This document shows positions 24,032-32,233 of a DNA stretch of 64,000 nt, in pieces (position 1 is the stretch's first letter; every line of letters starts with the position of its first letter). The notes below the pieces were generated by a model. That model was not told the origin of the DNA. It saw only the letters and a list, made by a program, of their open reading frames with translations, and did no database searches. Source of the stretch: JAIBJN01 sp963811635 (GTDB taxonomy: Bacteria; Actinomycetota; Thermoleophilia; Gaiellales; Gaiellaceae); the NCBI GenBank assembly GCA_963811635.1, contig CAWESB010000013.1, positions 62,001 to 126,000 of the forward strand. The letters are read 5' to 3'. The position numbers and the translations under genes are program-made.

Positions 24032-25071
24032 CAGGCCGGCTCCTCCGCGGCCGTGGGCTCCAGCTGGGAGAAGGCGACGAGCTCGTCGAGGCGTGTCCCT
24101 GCGGTGCCCGAGTCCACCGCCTCGGCGGCGAGGGCGTAGCCCTCCTCGAGGTCGGCCGCGTGCCCGCCGGCGGCGATGGCGCCGGCCGCGTTCAGGAGCA
24201 CCGCCTCGCGCTTCGGGCCCGGCGCGCCGGCGAGGATCTGGCGCACGACGACCGCGTTCTCGTCCGGTGTGCCCCCCGCGAGGTCGGCCGACGAGCAGCG
24301 GGGGACGCCGAAGTCCAGCGGGTCGATCTCGCGCCGCATCACGTCGCCGTCGACGACCTCGCAGACGAGGTTCGGCCCGGCCGGCGACAGCTCGTCGATG
24401 CCTCCCGCCCCGTGGACGACGAACGCGCGCCGCGCGCCGAGCGTTCCGAGCACCGAGGCGATCGTCTCCACGAGCTCGGGCGCGTAGACCCCGACGACCT
24501 GCGCCCTCGCGCCCGCGGGGTTCGTCAGCGGCCCGAGCACGTTGAAGACCGTGCGCGTCGCCAGTTCGCGCCGCACGGGCGCGGCATGGCGCATGGCTGG
24601 GTGGTGTGCCTGCGCGAAGAGGAAGCCGAACCCGAGCTCGTCGATCGAGCGCTCGATCTGGGGCGGCGCCAGGTCGAGCCGGAAGCCGAGGGACTCGAGG
24701 ACGTCCGCCGAGCCCGACGCGGAGGAGACCGCGCGGTTGCCGTGCTTCGCGACGCCCGCGCCGGCGGCCGCCGCGACGAGCGCCGCCGCCGTGGAGATGT
24801 TGAACGTGCGTGCCCCGTCCCCGCCGGTGCCGGCCGTGTCGACGAGGTCGTCCCGCTTCGGCCGCACCGAGAGGACGTGCTCGCGCATGGCCTCGGCGCA
24901 CCCGGCGATCTCATCCGCCCGCTCGCCCTTGAGCCTGAGCGCGACGAGGAAGCCGCCCATCTGCGCGGGCGTCGCCTCGCCGCCCATGATCTGGTTCATC
25001 ACGTCGCGCGCCTCGGCCCGCGTCAGGTCGCGGCCCTCGAGCAGCTGCGCCAGCGCCTCCTGGATCGTCAC
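24031..25071 (-). CDS. trpD: Anthranilate phosphoribosyltransferase
   Basis: 346 residues from GTG 25071. Transfers phosphoribose from PRPP to anthranilate. Motifs: LTRAEARDVMNQIMGGEATPAQMGGFL (N-terminal helices), DLVDTAGTGGDGARTFNIST (PRPP loop), AKHGNRAVSSASGSADVLE, FAQAHHPAMRHAAPVRRELATRTVFNVLGPLTNPA, and VVHGAGGIDEL. No glutaminase fusion. The GTG overlaps trpG by four bases and the TGA shares one base with the trpCF ATG. Confidence 0.96.
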   Translation of the reverse strand: MTIQEALAQLLEGRDLTRAEARDVMNQIMGGEATPAQMGGFLVALRLKGERADEIAGCAEAMREHVLSVRPKRDDLVDTAGTGGDGARTFNISTAAALVAAAAGAGVAKHGNRAVSSASGSADVLESLGFRLDLAPPQIERSIDELGFGFLFAQAHHPAMRHAAPVRRELATRTVFNVLGPLTNPAGARAQVVGVYAPELVETIASVLGTLGARRAFVVHGAGGIDELSPAGPNLVCEVVDGDVMRREIDPLDFGVPRCSSADLAGGTPDENAVVVRQILAGAPGPKREAVLLNAAGAIAAGGHAADLEEGYALAAEAVDSGTAGTRLDELVAFSQLEPTAAEEPA

Positions 25072-25631
25072 CGCCTGCCCTCCAAAAAGTTGCGGCCGAG
25101 CGCGGGCCCGTCGGGCGTGAGGACGGACTCCGGGTGGAACTGGATCCCGACCACCGGGTACTCGCGGTGGCGGACGGCCATCACCTCGCCGTCGTCGGCC
25201 GTCGCGCACACCTCGAGGTCGTCCGGGACGGAGGTCGCTGCGAGCGAGTGGTAGCGCCCGCCCTCGAGCGGGTCGGGGAGGCCGTCGAAGATGCCGCGGC
25301 CGTCGTGGGAGACGGCACTCGCCTTCCCGTGCAGGAGCTTGTGCGCCTGCCCGATCTCGCCGCCGAAGGCCTCGACGATCGCCTGGTGACCAAGACAGAC
25401 GCCCAGGGTCGGGACGCGCGGCCCGAGCCGGCGCACGATCTCGACCGAGGCGCCGGCGTCCTCGGGCCGCCCGGGACCGGGGGAGATGACGAGGTGGCTC
25501 GGCGCGAGGCGTTCGGCGCCGTCCGCGTCGATCGCGTCGTTGCGGAGCACGGTCACCTCCGCGCCCAGCTCCTCGAACAGGTGGGCGAGGTTGTAGGTGA
25601 AGCTGTCGTAGTTGTCGACGAGGAGGATCAC
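25068..25631 (-). CDS. trpG: Anthranilate synthase glutamine amidotransferase subunit
   Basis: 187 residues from GTG 25631. Class I glutaminase that feeds ammonia to TrpE: ILLVDNYDSFTYNLAHLFEELG, SPGPGRPEDAG, the nucleophile cysteine in LGVCLGHQAI, and the His-Glu pair in GIQFHPESVLT. In many bacteria the same subunit also serves aminodeoxychorismate synthase; no pabB-like gene is in this window. Its start overlaps trpE by four bases. Confidence 0.95.
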   Translation of the reverse strand: MILLVDNYDSFTYNLAHLFEELGAEVTVLRNDAIDADGAERLAPSHLVISPGPGRPEDAGASVEIVRRLGPRVPTLGVCLGHQAIVEAFGGEIGQAHKLLHGKASAVSHDGRGIFDGLPDPLEGGRYHSLAATSVPDDLEVCATADDGEVMAVRHREYPVVGIQFHPESVLTPDGPALGRNFLEGRR

Positions 25632-26884
25632 GGCGCCTTGCTCCTCCCATTCTGCTCGGCGTCCGCAAGCGCCGCCTCCAGCGCGGCGAGCTTGCGCAGG
25701 CACTCGTCGTGCTCGGCGGCCGGATCCGACTCGGCCACGATCCCGGCTCCCGCCTGGAGCCGGGCGAGCCCGTCGGCCAGGATCACGGTGCGGATGGCGA
25801 TGCAGGTATCCAGCGAGCCGTCCGGCAGCGCGTAGCCGACGGCGCCCGCGTACGGGCCCCGCCGGTAGCCCTCGAGCTCCGAGATGATCTGCATCGCGCG
25901 CACCTTGGGCGCGCCCGAGACCGTCCCGGCCGGGAAGCAGGCGCGGAGGAGGTCGAACGCCGTGCGCTCCGGGGACAGCTCGCCGGCGACCTCCGAGACC
26001 AGGTGCGTGACGTGTGAGTAGCGCTCGGCCTCGAGGAAGCGCACGACGCGCACGCTGCCGGGCTCGCACACGCGCGAGAGGTCGTTGCGGCCGAGGTCGA
26101 CGAGCATCACGTGCTCGGCCTTGTCCTTCTCGGAGGCGAGCAGCTCCTCCGCGTCGCCCTCGCCCGGCGTCGTCGTCCCGGCGATCGGGTTGAGCGAGGC
26201 GCGCGTGCCTTCCAGCTTGACCAGCGTCTCCGGCGAGGAGCCCACGAGCGCGACGCCGTCCAGCTCGAGCAGGAAGTGGTAAGGCGATGGGTTGATGCGG
26301 CGGAGCGAGCGGTAGAGCGCAAGCGCGGAGACGCCGGTCGGGCGCTCCGCCCGCTGCGAGAGGACGATCTGGAACGCGTCGCCGGCCCGGATGTGCTCCT
26401 TCGCCGTCCGGACGCCGGCCTCGTACGCCTGCCGGTCGGGGAAGCGCCGCGTCGGCCCGGGCTCGGATGCATCCGCCGGAGGCTCGGGGGCGACGTCCGC
26501 GGCCAGCCGCTCCGAGACCGACGCGGGGTCGCCGGCGAGCACCTCGGCCACGCTGGCCGCGTGGTCGAAGCGGACGAGGGTGTCGGCGACGACGAAGCGG
26601 CTCTCGGGCAGGGCCGGGCCCGTGTCGGGCAGCGGCACCGTCGGCTCGAGCGCGGCGACGTGGTCGTAGCCGAGATAGCCGACGACGGGTCGCCCGGCCG
26701 CCACCTCGCGCTCGGCCTCGTCGAACGTGACCAGCCGCGTGCCGGTGCCGACCAGGCTGTGCCGGCCCAGCCGCCCCTTCTCCACTGACTCGAGCAGGAA
26801 GCCCGCCGGGTTGCCCGCACGCAGCCGCATGTACGCCCCCAGCGGGGTGATCAGGTCGGCGTGGATGTCGGACGCTGTCGTCAT
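25628..26884 (-). CDS. trpE: Anthranilate synthase component I
   Basis: 418 residues from ATG 26884. Converts chorismate to anthranilate with TrpG. The feedback-inhibition motif LLES is at 30-33, so tryptophan binding is likely kept. The catalytic half shows NPSPYHFLLELDGVALVGSSPE, NPIAGTTTPGE, EHVMLVDLGRNDLSRVCEPGS and FPAGTVSGAPKVRAM. At 418 residues it is shorter than the usual ~500, mostly in the N-terminal domain; a PabB role is less likely given the trp operon and LLES. An intrinsic terminator sits 6-29 bases upstream of the start as part of an attenuator. Confidence 0.94.
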   Translation of the reverse strand: MTTASDIHADLITPLGAYMRLRAGNPAGFLLESVEKGRLGRHSLVGTGTRLVTFDEAEREVAAGRPVVGYLGYDHVAALEPTVPLPDTGPALPESRFVVADTLVRFDHAASVAEVLAGDPASVSERLAADVAPEPPADASEPGPTRRFPDRQAYEAGVRTAKEHIRAGDAFQIVLSQRAERPTGVSALALYRSLRRINPSPYHFLLELDGVALVGSSPETLVKLEGTRASLNPIAGTTTPGEGDAEELLASEKDKAEHVMLVDLGRNDLSRVCEPGSVRVVRFLEAERYSHVTHLVSEVAGELSPERTAFDLLRACFPAGTVSGAPKVRAMQIISELEGYRRGPYAGAVGYALPDGSLDTCIAIRTVILADGLARLQAGAGIVAESDPAAEHDECLRKLAALEAALADAEQNGRSKAP

Positions 26885-26889
26885 GGCAC

Positions 26890-26913
26890 AACGAAAAGAC
26901 CCTCCTGGGGTCT
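26890..26913 (-). terminator. trp attenuator terminator hairpin
   Basis: On the minus strand AGACCC (26913-26908), a 5-base loop and GGGTCT (26902-26897) form a 6-bp stem, followed by TTTCGTT. It lies between the leader peptide and trpE. AGGAGGG in the loop and 3' arm is SD-like but about 16 bases from the trpE ATG. Confidence 0.75.
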
Positions 26914-26914
26914 A

Positions 26915-26974
26915 CGAGCGGAGCGGGCTGTGAGGGTGCCTCTGGGCTAGCAGGCGACGCTCCCGCTCCGCTCG
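26915..26974 (-). promoter_or_regulatory. trp leader long-range stem, candidate antiterminator
   Basis: A perfect 13-bp inverted repeat: CGAGCGGAGCGGG (minus strand, 26974-26962, just after the Trp codons) and CCCGCTCCGCTCG (26927-26915, one base before the terminator stem). A ribosome stalled at the first Trp codons would leave the 5' arm free to pair; one reaching the leader stop codon would cover it. Mutual exclusion with the terminator is inferred, as the stems abut rather than overlap. Confidence 0.55.
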
Positions 26975-27012
26975 CGGCGCCAGGCCCACCAGGTGCGGAC
27001 GGGAGGAGTCAT
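26947..27012 (-). CDS. trpL: trp operon leader peptide
   Basis: A 21-codon frame from ATG 27012 to TAG 26947. Codons 8, 9 and 11 are TGG, reading Thr-Trp-Trp-Ala-Trp; three Trp in 21 residues is far above chance for this genome. It is followed by a long inverted repeat and an intrinsic terminator before trpE, the layout of ribosome-mediated attenuation. The -10 box ends 8 bases before the ATG and there is no Shine-Dalgarno, so the leader peptide itself would be translated from a leaderless 5' end. Confidence 0.82.
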   Translation of the reverse strand: MTPPVRTWWAWRRERSGSVAC

Positions 27013-27020
27013 CTGCCGAG

Positions 27021-27050
27021 AGCGTAGGCGACCCCGGCGGAGCGCGTCAA
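27021..27050 (-). promoter_or_regulatory. trp operon promoter
   Basis: Minus-strand TTGACG (27050-27045) and TACGCT (27026-27021) are separated by 18 bases and match sigma70-type -35 and -10 boxes. The predicted start is within 1-2 bases of the trpL ATG at 27012. Confidence 0.7.
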
Positions 27051-27106
27051 GACCGGTTGACCCGAGGTGCGGCAGGTTTCCGGGAATGTGTCAAGAATGC
27101 GGATTG

Positions 27107-28102
27107 ATGGAGCCGCATCCCATCAGGCTGGTCGTCGAGGACGACCTGCAGCGGTCGCGCCTGACGGTCTTCTTTCGGCTCATCCTCGCGATCCCGCATT
27201 TCATCTGGTTCTTCCTCTGGAGCATCGCCGTCTTCCTGGCGTCGATCCTCAGCTGGTTCATCGTGCTCATCACGGCACGGCTCCCGCTTGCGCTGCACCG
27301 CTTCGGCTCGGCCTACACCCGCTACTCGACGCACCTCTTCGCCTACCTCTACCTCGCTGCGAACGAGTACCCCGGCTTCGTGGGCGAGGCGGGCGACTAC
27401 CCGATCGACGTCAAGATCGACGGGCCCGCCCGCCAGAGCCGCTGGAAGACCCTCGGGCGGCTGATCCTGGCGATCCCGGCCGTGATTCTCGCCTCGGCGC
27501 TGACCGGTGCTCCAGGAGGCGGCGGGAGCGGGTACCAGAGCAACTCGACGAACGCCGAGGACACGGAGTGGTGGGGGTTCTCCGGCACGACAGGCGTCGT
27601 CGCCTTCGCGGCGTTCTTCGGCTGGTTCGTGTGCGTCGCGCTCGCCCGGATGCCGCTCGGCTTCCGGGACTTCGTGGTCTACGGCCTGCGCTACTCGGCC
27701 CAGACCATCGGCTACCTGCTCTTCCTGACGGACCGCTACCCGAGCTCGGACCCGCGGCTCCCCGCGGCGACGCAGCCGACGCCGGTGAAGCCGATCACGC
27801 TGCACCGTGATCGACGAGCTGCGCCGGTCGCGCCTGACCGTCTTCTTCCGCATCCTGCTCGCGATCCCGCACATCGTCTGGCTGATCCTCTGGGGCGTCG
27901 CGGTCTTCTTCGCAGTTCTCTTCGGCTGGTTCGCGGCGCTGATCACCGGGCGCCTGCCGGACGCGTTGCACCGGTTCATCGGCGCCTACGTCCGCTACGA
28001 GATCCACGTCCTCGCCTTCATCTACCTCGTCGCCAACCCGTTCCCCGGGTTCACCGGGACCCCTGGGACCTATCCCGTCGACCTCGAGATCGGCCCGCGT
28101 AA
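27107..28102 (+). CDS. DUF4389 membrane protein, N-terminal repeat (frame broken at about 27804)
   Basis: From ATG 27107 the frame encodes a DUF4389 unit: HPIRLVVEDDLQRSRLTVFFRLILAIPH, membrane helices with W-rich loops, LPLALHRFGSAYTRYSTHLFAYLYLAANEYPGF and a later FGWFVCVALARMPLGFRDFVVYGLRYSAQTIGYLLFLTDRYPS. It then reaches PVKPITLHR, where a relative would continue into a second copy of the motif. That second copy is present in the +2 frame from 27807. One base must be dropped near 27804-27806 to join them. Codons after about 27806 in this frame are not family-like. The function of DUF4389 is unknown; it is an integral membrane protein. Confidence 0.75.
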   Translation: MEPHPIRLVVEDDLQRSRLTVFFRLILAIPHFIWFFLWSIAVFLASILSWFIVLITARLPLALHRFGSAYTRYSTHLFAYLYLAANEYPGFVGEAGDYPIDVKIDGPARQSRWKTLGRLILAIPAVILASALTGAPGGGGSGYQSNSTNAEDTEWWGFSGTTGVVAFAAFFGWFVCVALARMPLGFRDFVVYGLRYSAQTIGYLLFLTDRYPSSDPRLPAATQPTPVKPITLHRDRRAAPVAPDRLLPHPARDPAHRLADPLGRRGLLRSSLRLVRGADHRAPAGRVAPVHRRLRPLRDPRPRLHLPRRQPVPRVHRDPWDLSRRPRDRPA

Positions 28103-28430
28103 GGACCAGAACCGGTGGAAGACCCTCTTCCGCCTCTTCCTCATGATCCCGGCGCAGTTCCTCGCCTTCGCCCTTGGCGGCGTCCTCTTCATCGTCGCCG
28201 TCTTCGGTTGGTTCACCGGCGTCTTCCTCGGCCGGATGCCTGAGGGCCTGCGCAACCTGGGCGCCTTCTGCCTGCGCTACCTCGGGCAGGCGTACGGCTA
28301 CAGCTGGCTCCTGACCGACAGCTACCCCTACACCGGGCCCAACGAGTACGTCGCGCCGGAGCCCGAGGACGCGCGGAAGGAATTGCCGCCGTGGCCCGGC
28401 CCGCTTCGCTTGTCGTCGCCCTCGTCGTAG
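27807..28430 (+). CDS. DUF4389 membrane protein, C-terminal repeat (probably the same protein as 27107)
   Basis: Starting at GTG 27807 the frame repeats the DUF4389 pattern: ELRRSRLTVFFRILLAIPH, LPDALHRFIGAYVRYEIHVLAFIYLVANPFPGF, and GRMPEGLRNLGAFCLRYLGQAYGYSWLLTDSYPYTGP. About half a dozen membrane helices are predicted. It is the internal duplicate of the preceding unit; the two together would make one two-repeat protein of about 440 residues. Either the pair is split into two coupled genes or the frame change is a base-call error. It overlaps the M48 peptidase start by 40 bases. Confidence 0.75.
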   Translation: MIDELRRSRLTVFFRILLAIPHIVWLILWGVAVFFAVLFGWFAALITGRLPDALHRFIGAYVRYEIHVLAFIYLVANPFPGFTGTPGTYPVDLEIGPRKDQNRWKTLFRLFLMIPAQFLAFALGGVLFIVAVFGWFTGVFLGRMPEGLRNLGAFCLRYLGQAYGYSWLLTDSYPYTGPNEYVAPEPEDARKELPPWPGPLRLSSPSS

Positions 28431-29593
28431 CCGCGCTGGCGGTCGTCTGGGCCCTCGCCGCCTGGTGGCTCTGGCAGACGGTGATCCCGGACGGCCTGCG
28501 CCTGCCCACGGTCGAGGCCTCGGACGTGCTGTCGCCCGCGGAGCTCGACAAGGCGAGGGACTTCGAACGCTTCCTCCGCTGGAGCTACGTCGCCTCGGCG
28601 CTCGTCCTCATCGCCGCCTTCGCCGTGTACGCGCGCTACGGCTACCGCTTCGCCAAGGAGTCCGCGGCGGGCCGCATCGGCACCGGGATGCTCCTGGGCA
28701 TGCTCGGAGTCGCGATCGTCTGGCTCGTCCAGATCCCCTTCGGGTTCCTGGATCTCTGGTGGCAGCGCCGCCACGACGTCTCCGAGCTCGGCTACGTCGA
28801 CTGGCTCGTCCTCAACTGGTTCTCGCTCGGCGCGGAGTTCCTCTTCCTCTGCCTCGCGCTCCTGATCGTGATGGGCCTGGCCGGCCCGCTCAGGGACTGG
28901 TGGTGGATCCCGGGGTCGGCGGTCTTCATCGGGCTGGCCGCGCTGCTCACGTTCACGTCGCCGTATCTCATCCCGGCGCAGGTCGACCCGCCGCCCGGCC
29001 TGCAACGGGACGCGGACGAGCTGGCCGATCGTCAGGGCCTCCCCGACATCCCCGTCCGCATCCAGGAGGTGGACGCCTGGGAGAGCCCGAACGCAGCCGC
29101 CACGGGGCTCGGCCCGACGCGGCGCATCATTGTCTGGAACACGCTCGTGGACAGCTTCGACGAGGGTGAGGTGCGCGCCGTCCTCGGCCACGAGCTCGGC
29201 CACCACTCGCGCAACCATCTCTGGAAGAGCCTCGCCTGGTACGCGCTCTTTGCGATCCCGGGCGCTTTCGTCATCGCCTGGGCGGCGAAGCGGCGGGGAG
29301 GGATGCGCGAGCCTGCGGCGGTGCCGCTCGCCCTGCTCGTCTTCGTCGTTCTGCAGACGCTCGCCCTTCCGCTCCAGAACGCGATCATCCGCAACATGGA
29401 GGCCGAGGCCGATTGGGTCTCGCTGCAGACGACGGGTGACCCCGAGTCGACGAGCCGGCTCTGGCGGGACTTCGCACGGCAGGCGCTCGCCGACCCGAGC
29501 CCGCCGACCTGGTCGTACCTGCTCGTGGAAACGCACCCCTCGATGGCGAAGCGCATCGCCATGGCCGAGGCCTGGCGCAAGCGCAACGAATAG
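28391..29593 (+). CDS. Integral membrane M48 (Ste24/HtpX-type) metallopeptidase
   Basis: 400 residues from a GTG at 28391 that lies inside the preceding gene. Four to five N-terminal membrane helices are followed by a cytosolic-side catalytic region: WESPNAAATGLGPTRRIIVWNTL, the zinc motif HELGHHSRNH, two more helices, and the third zinc ligand in MEAEADWVSLQ. The end THPSMAKRIAMAEAWRKRN is typical of the family, which cleaves membrane or misfolded proteins and CaaX-type prenyl peptides in eukaryotes. Likely membrane protein quality control. The upstream DUF4389 gene may be co-expressed. Confidence 0.88.
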   Translation: MARPASLVVALVVAALAVVWALAAWWLWQTVIPDGLRLPTVEASDVLSPAELDKARDFERFLRWSYVASALVLIAAFAVYARYGYRFAKESAAGRIGTGMLLGMLGVAIVWLVQIPFGFLDLWWQRRHDVSELGYVDWLVLNWFSLGAEFLFLCLALLIVMGLAGPLRDWWWIPGSAVFIGLAALLTFTSPYLIPAQVDPPPGLQRDADELADRQGLPDIPVRIQEVDAWESPNAAATGLGPTRRIIVWNTLVDSFDEGEVRAVLGHELGHHSRNHLWKSLAWYALFAIPGAFVIAWAAKRRGGMREPAAVPLALLVFVVLQTLALPLQNAIIRNMEAEADWVSLQTTGDPESTSRLWRDFARQALADPSPPTWSYLLVETHPSMAKRIAMAEAWRKRNE

Positions 29594-29619
29594 CGCTCTG
29601 GGAGCCGGAGCGGGGTTGG

Positions 29620-29625
29620 TACGCT
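29620..29625 (+). promoter_or_regulatory. -10 box of the thiolase gene
   Basis: TACGCT ends 6 bases before the GTG at 29632, inside a 38-base gap after the M48 gene. Predicts a leaderless transcript and supports the GTG start. Confidence 0.5.
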
Positions 29626-29631
29626 GGCCTC

Positions 29632-30783
29632 GTGGCCCGCTCCGTCATCGTCTCGGCCGTCCGCACCCCGTTCGGGAAGCTCGGCGGCGCGCTCAAAGAC
29701 TACGAGGCGCCCGCCCTCGGCGCGATCGCCATCCGCGGGGCGCTCGACCGCGTGGACGTGCGCGACGACGAAGTCGAGTACGTGATCATGGGCCAGGTGC
29801 TCCAGGGCGGTGCGGGCCAGGCGCCCGCCCGCCAGGCCGCCGCCGGCGCGGGGCTCCCCAGGGAGGTCCCGAGCGACACGATCAACAAGGTCTGCGCGTC
29901 GAGCGTGCGCGCGGTCGAGATCGCCGATCAGATGATCCGGGCGGGCGACCACGACGTGATCGTCGCAGGCGGCATGGAGTCGATGTCGAACGCGCCGTAC
30001 ATCCTCAAGCAGGCACGCTTCGGCTACCGGCTCGGCGACGGCGCGGTCATCGACCTGATGCTCCACGACGGGCTCGTCTCGAGCTTCGACGGCAAGCACA
30101 TGGTCGAGCAGGCGTCCTTCGTCTCCCGCGAGCTCGGCATCACGCGCGAGGAGCAGGACGCCTGGGCCTTCCGCTCCCAGCAGCGTGCGGTCGCAGCGAT
30201 GGACGAGGGCCGCTTCGCGGACGAGCTCGTCTCCGTCAACGGCGTCGAGGCCGACGAGGCGCCCCGGCGCGACACCTCGCTCGAGAAGCTCGCGGGCCTC
30301 AAGCCCGTCTTCGACCCCGAGGGGACGACGACGGCGGGCAACGCCCCCGGCCTCAACGACGGCGCCGGCGCACTCGTCGTCACGAGTGAGGAGTTCGCGC
30401 AGAAGCGCGGGCTCGAGATCCTCGCCACGATCGTCTCCTCCGCGTACATCGCCGACGAGTACGCCTACCTCGCGCGCACCCCCGCGAAGGCCGCGGCCCG
30501 CGCGCTCGAGAAGGCCGGCAAGTCGATCGACGACGTCGAGCGCGTCGAGATCAACGAGGCCTTCGCCTCGGTCACGGTCAACTCCGTGAAGATGCTGGGC
30601 GCGGATCCCGAGCGCGTCAACGTCAACGGCGGCGCAGTTGCGCTCGGCCACCCGGTCGGCGCCTCCGGCGCGCGCATCCTCGGGACGATGATCTACGAGC
30701 TCCGCCGCAACGGCGGAGGGCTCGGCCTCGCGGCGATCTGCTCCGGCGGCGGCCAGGGCGACGCCCTGCTGCTCGAGGTCTAG
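29632..30783 (+). CDS. Acetyl-CoA C-acyltransferase (thiolase)
   Basis: 383 residues, thiolase II fold. Catalytic residues are visible: nucleophile Cys88 in NKVCASSVRA, His340 in ALGHPVGASG, and Cys370 in CSGGGQGDA. GGMESMSNAPY is also conserved. It either condenses two acetyl-CoA or cleaves 3-ketoacyl-CoA at the end of beta-oxidation. The 3-hydroxyacyl-CoA dehydrogenase at 32234-33070 would act just before it. Length is slightly below the usual 390-395. Biosynthetic versus degradative class cannot be told from sequence alone. Confidence 0.93.
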   Translation: MARSVIVSAVRTPFGKLGGALKDYEAPALGAIAIRGALDRVDVRDDEVEYVIMGQVLQGGAGQAPARQAAAGAGLPREVPSDTINKVCASSVRAVEIADQMIRAGDHDVIVAGGMESMSNAPYILKQARFGYRLGDGAVIDLMLHDGLVSSFDGKHMVEQASFVSRELGITREEQDAWAFRSQQRAVAAMDEGRFADELVSVNGVEADEAPRRDTSLEKLAGLKPVFDPEGTTTAGNAPGLNDGAGALVVTSEEFAQKRGLEILATIVSSAYIADEYAYLARTPAKAAARALEKAGKSIDDVERVEINEAFASVTVNSVKMLGADPERVNVNGGAVALGHPVGASGARILGTMIYELRRNGGGLGLAAICSGGGQGDALLLEV

Positions 30784-30874
30784 GAACTTCCGGTCTCTCG
30801 GGCGTGGTCGGCCTGCTCATCGACGAGACGGCGCCGCTCGCGATCTCGCCGGCGCCGGATTCGCCGCCCGGCTG

Positions 30875-32182
30875 CTAGTCGGTCCGGAGGATCCAGGTCT
30901 CACGCCGCGGCTGCGCCCGGGCGACCAACTCGCCCGTCTGGAGGTCGATGATCTCGAAGCGCGTGCCGTTGTGGGTCGTCGCATAGAGGTGGTTGCCGCT
31001 CACCTGGGAGAGGTCGGCGCCTTTGCGCGCGATGCTGAAGCGCGGCTCGCCGTCGGTGTCGAAGACGATCAGCACCTGCTCATCGGTGCCTTCCCGCCAG
31101 CCGGAAGCGAGCAGCGCGTCGTCCTCGAGCGTGACCCAGCTCGGCTCGTCGCTGAGACGTCGCACGCTCCAGTCGCTCGGGTCGATGAGAGTTACGCCGG
31201 CAGGCGTCACCTTCACGTTCTTGCCGTCGTCCGTGTACTGGGCGCCGCTGACCGCGACGAGGCCCGAGGGGAGCCAGACCGCGTTCCGGTCGGGCCCGTC
31301 GATGCCCTTCGCCTCCGCCGCGGGCTCGAGCCAGTTCCGCACGCGGCCCCAGAGCGAGACGGGCTCGCTGAGCTCGTGATAGGCGACCTTCATCGAGTCG
31401 AGGTCGACCTCGGCCACCCGTCCGCCGGCAGGGATCACGAGCGCTCGCTTGCCCTCCGGGTCGATGGCGAGGCCGGGCACCGCCTGGCGCGCGCGGTAGT
31501 CGCTGTCGTCCGTGCCCTCCATCTGCTCCCAGCCGGCGGGCACATCGTTGAGCGTCACCTCCCGGAGGCCGCTGCCGTCGAAGACGACGAGCCGCGCGGG
31601 GCCGATATGGTCGGTCGGGGCCACGAGCGCGACGAGCTCCTTCCCCGCGGGCTCCGAGTAGAGCGTCGCGCCGCCAAGATCGTGCTCCGAGAGAATCTCG
31701 TGGGTCGCCGGGTCGATGGCCGCCACCACCCCAGGGTTGCCGCCGAGCGAAGCGAGCATGACATCGGGCTCCGCCCAGATCAGGTGGTCGACGTACGACG
31801 CCGACCCGACATTGACCGTGCCGACCGTCTTCATCCGGTCGACGTCGACGAACTGCACGTTGCCACTCTCGCTCCCGCCGATCGCCAGGAGGCTTCCGTC
31901 GGGAGAGAGCTGGCCCACGGACATGAAGAAGGGCACCTTCACCGCGCGGTTGTCGACCGGCTCGAGCGTGCTGCCGTCGGCCCAGAAGACCTCGTTGCCG
32001 GCCCCGGTGCTCGTCGCAGCCAGGACGGCGTCCGTCGGCGCAGAGGGGGTGGGCGCGGTGGTGGTGGTCGTCGTCACGCCCGACGTCGTGGAGGTGGTCG
32101 GCGGCGCGGCCGCGTCCTTCGAGCCGCCGCAGCCGGCGAGGGCGGCGGCGGTTGCTGCGACGAGGAGGAACTTCGCCTTCAT
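30875..32182 (-). CDS. Secreted lipoprotein with beta-propeller-like repeats
   Basis: 435 residues. A lipoprotein signal ends in LAGC (lipobox, Cys18), followed by a Thr/Ser/Pro linker and then a run of WD/YVTN-like blades: QLSPDGSLLAIGG, GNVQFVDVDRMKTVGTVNVG, VVAAIDPATHEILSEHDLGG, RFEIIDLQTGELVARA. Such proteins are anchored outside the membrane and often act in binding or assembly. No enzymatic motif is visible. The ATG at 32182 lies 6 bases after a minus-strand TACTTG box. Divergent from the 3-hydroxyacyl-CoA dehydrogenase, with 51 bases between. Confidence 0.8.
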   Translation of the reverse strand: MKAKFLLVAATAAALAGCGGSKDAAAPPTTSTTSGVTTTTTTAPTPSAPTDAVLAATSTGAGNEVFWADGSTLEPVDNRAVKVPFFMSVGQLSPDGSLLAIGGSESGNVQFVDVDRMKTVGTVNVGSASYVDHLIWAEPDVMLASLGGNPGVVAAIDPATHEILSEHDLGGATLYSEPAGKELVALVAPTDHIGPARLVVFDGSGLREVTLNDVPAGWEQMEGTDDSDYRARQAVPGLAIDPEGKRALVIPAGGRVAEVDLDSMKVAYHELSEPVSLWGRVRNWLEPAAEAKGIDGPDRNAVWLPSGLVAVSGAQYTDDGKNVKVTPAGVTLIDPSDWSVRRLSDEPSWVTLEDDALLASGWREGTDEQVLIVFDTDGEPRFSIARKGADLSQVSGNHLYATTHNGTRFEIIDLQTGELVARAQPRRETWILRTD

Positions 32183-32188
32183 CTAGTC

Positions 32189-32226
32189 CAAGTACACCAC
32201 CGAGTCGATGCGGGTTCCAGTACTCT
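32189..32226. promoter_or_regulatory. Divergent -10 boxes for the lipoprotein and hydroxyacyl-CoA dehydrogenase genes
   Basis: Minus-strand TACTTG (32194-32189) is 6 bases from the ATG at 32182; plus-strand TACTCT (32221-32226) is 7 bases from the ATG at 32234. Both predict leaderless mRNAs. Confidence 0.45.
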
Positions 32227-32233
32227 CGCCGCG

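Noticed and set aside
30804..30878. 24-residue open frame after the thiolase gene
   Set aside because: Short, Pro/Ala-rich, no SD or -10 at a suitable distance, and overlapping the end of the convergent lipoprotein gene.
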